From CAYLLT01 sp964591605 (GTDB lineage Bacteria > Planctomycetota > Phycisphaerae > UBA1845 > PWPN01): 6,832 nucleotides of DNA. The notes beneath the pieces were generated by a model. The model ran no database searches. It was not told where the DNA came from and was given only the letters and a program-made list of their open reading frames with translations. Location: the NCBI GenBank assembly GCA_964591605.1, contig CAZQEN010000392.1, positions 1 through 6,832 of the forward strand. Reading direction: 5' to 3'. This document shows positions 6,036 to 6,832 of this stretch, in pieces. Positions within the stretch are counted from its first letter, which is position 1. Each line of letters begins with the position of its first letter. The position numbers and the translations under genes are program-made.

Positions 6036-6832
6036 TCAACGCATTCGTCGCCGCGCCAAAACAGACGCCCCAAGCAAGAGCATCAAGGATGTGCCCGGTT
6101 CGGGCAGGTGGGCGATCCAGGGTTGGTTCTCCCCGTCCGGGCCCACGCCATCGCCAACCAGGGTCAATCCATCGGCCGAGATCCCTGTGAGAGTGCTGAG
6201 CGACCAGCCTGTCAGGTCGAGACCATAATCGCTGGTGAGAACATCCTTCAGCGGGCGCCTCCCGTGATGTGCGTCCCAGATAAAGGCTCCACCACCGACG
6301 TCGAACCAGCCACCAACAAGCGATCCGTCGTCGGATACTGCCATGGCGCCACTGTTCATACTGCCGTTACCAAGGTAGATGAGAGTGCCGTTCTGCCAGA
6401 TCACCGCCTCTTTCTTTCCAGAAGATGAGTATCCACCCCCGGCGATGACGCTGCCATCAGCGGAGGCTGCAATCGCAACACTGCTGAAGAGCCCGCCCGG
6501 AATGTCACCGAGCCCCGTGATGGTGCCATCTGCAAACCGATATGCCTCTTCCCCTGCCCCATAACCGCCCCAGCCTACGATGATCGATCCATCCTTCGAT
6601 ATTCCCCTGGCTTCTCCGCTAGACGCACCGGGTAGGTGAGGGATCTGTGCCATGATTCCTCCCTCCCAGCGAAAGCCTTCACGACTTGAAGCGGTGTAGC
6701 CGGAGCCGACGATCACTGAACCATCCGCAGAGACGGCGTACGCCCTGCTGCTGGCAGCGCCTCCCGGAAAGTCTCCAAGGATATCCAGCGTCCCGTTCAC
6801 CCAGCGAGCCGCCAGATTGCCGCTCTCGCCCA
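6036..6832 (-). CDS. PEP-CTERM surface protein with HAF-like repeats (5' end outside window)
   Basis: The frame is open to the window edge, so the start lies beyond 6832; the GTG at 6800 is internal. About 264 residues are present. The body is four to five repeats of roughly 45 residues with the pattern RW-x-NG-x-LDILGDFPGG ... SADGSVIVG, matching the HAF extracellular repeat family. Copies of SADGS or its variants appear at ISKDGSIIVG, SADGSVIAG, SDDGSLVGG and SADGLTLVG. The last 22 residues (6104-6039) are a PEP-CTERM signal: PEPGTS, a hydrophobic LMLLLGASVLA segment and RRRMR. By family knowledge this is recognised by an exosortase, which would be encoded elsewhere. The protein is therefore probably exported and sorted to the surface or a matrix; its ligand is unknown. 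Base composition is lower in GC than the neighbours: 55% at 6301-6420 by count, against 77% at 3361-3420. Confidence 0.9.
   Translation of the reverse strand, partial: GESGNLAARWVNGTLDILGDFPGGAASSRAYAVSADGSVIVGSGYTASSREGFRWEGGIMAQIPHLPGASSGEARGISKDGSIIVGWGGYGAGEEAYRFADGTITGLGDIPGGLFSSVAIAASADGSVIAGGGYSSSGKKEAVIWQNGTLIYLGNGSMNSGAMAVSDDGSLVGGWFDVGGGAFIWDAHHGRRPLKDVLTSDYGLDLTGWSLSTLTGISADGLTLVGDGVGPDGENQPWIAHLPEPGTSLMLLLGASVLARRRMR

Noticed and set aside
5779..6039. In-frame N-terminal extension of hpt (to 269 residues) carrying a hydrophobic stretch FLLCFLCLLAATLPAP that looks like a signal peptide.
   Set aside because: The hydrophobic stretch is the translation of the 91-bp palindrome. Hpt is a cytoplasmic enzyme of about 180 residues, matched exactly by the ATG at 5778.

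Overview
This is a GC-rich bacterial chromosomal segment of mostly ordinary genes. The best guess for the source is a planctomycete or relative in the PVC group. That rests on the SdhAB subtype, a PEP-CTERM protein with HAF-type repeats, a lipoprotein of no family I can name, and short palindromic repeats in the gaps. It is an inference from gene content, not a phylogenetic placement. I found no phage, transposase, CRISPR array, tRNA, rRNA or defence system.

Layout. Positions 1-2160 on the plus strand hold the end of sdhA and all of sdhB. These are the catalytic flavoprotein and iron-sulfur subunits of a Bacillus/Bacteroidetes-type succinate dehydrogenase (or fumarate reductase), joined by a 1-base stop/start overlap. 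The membrane cytochrome b subunit is absent and presumably lies upstream. A structured convergent junction follows (about 2191-2291). From there to the end everything is on the minus strand. Read in the direction of transcription (right to left), the genes are a PEP-CTERM surface protein with HAF-like repeats (partial, 6832-6036), hypoxanthine phosphoribosyltransferase (5778-5230), a two-helix membrane protein with a bacterial PH domain (5215-4496, 14 bases behind hpt and probably co-transcribed), and a large predicted lipoprotein of unknown function (4114-2339).

Functionally the window joins central respiration (SdhAB), purine salvage (Hpt) and three envelope proteins; no shared pathway links them. 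The most notable feature is outside the genes. Each of the three large gaps carries inverted-repeat DNA, in four unrelated-looking forms: a compound hairpin cluster at 2191-2291, a two-part hairpin at 4147-4189, a GAATGAC heptamer array with an inverted arm at 4311-4412, and a near-perfect 91-bp palindrome at 5842-5932. Some of these run in frame with the neighbouring gene and create false N-terminal extensions, so start codons here need care. Two possible promoters, before hpt and before the lipoprotein gene, place a -10-like hexamer exactly 8 bases ahead of an ATG, which hints at leaderless transcripts but is unproven.
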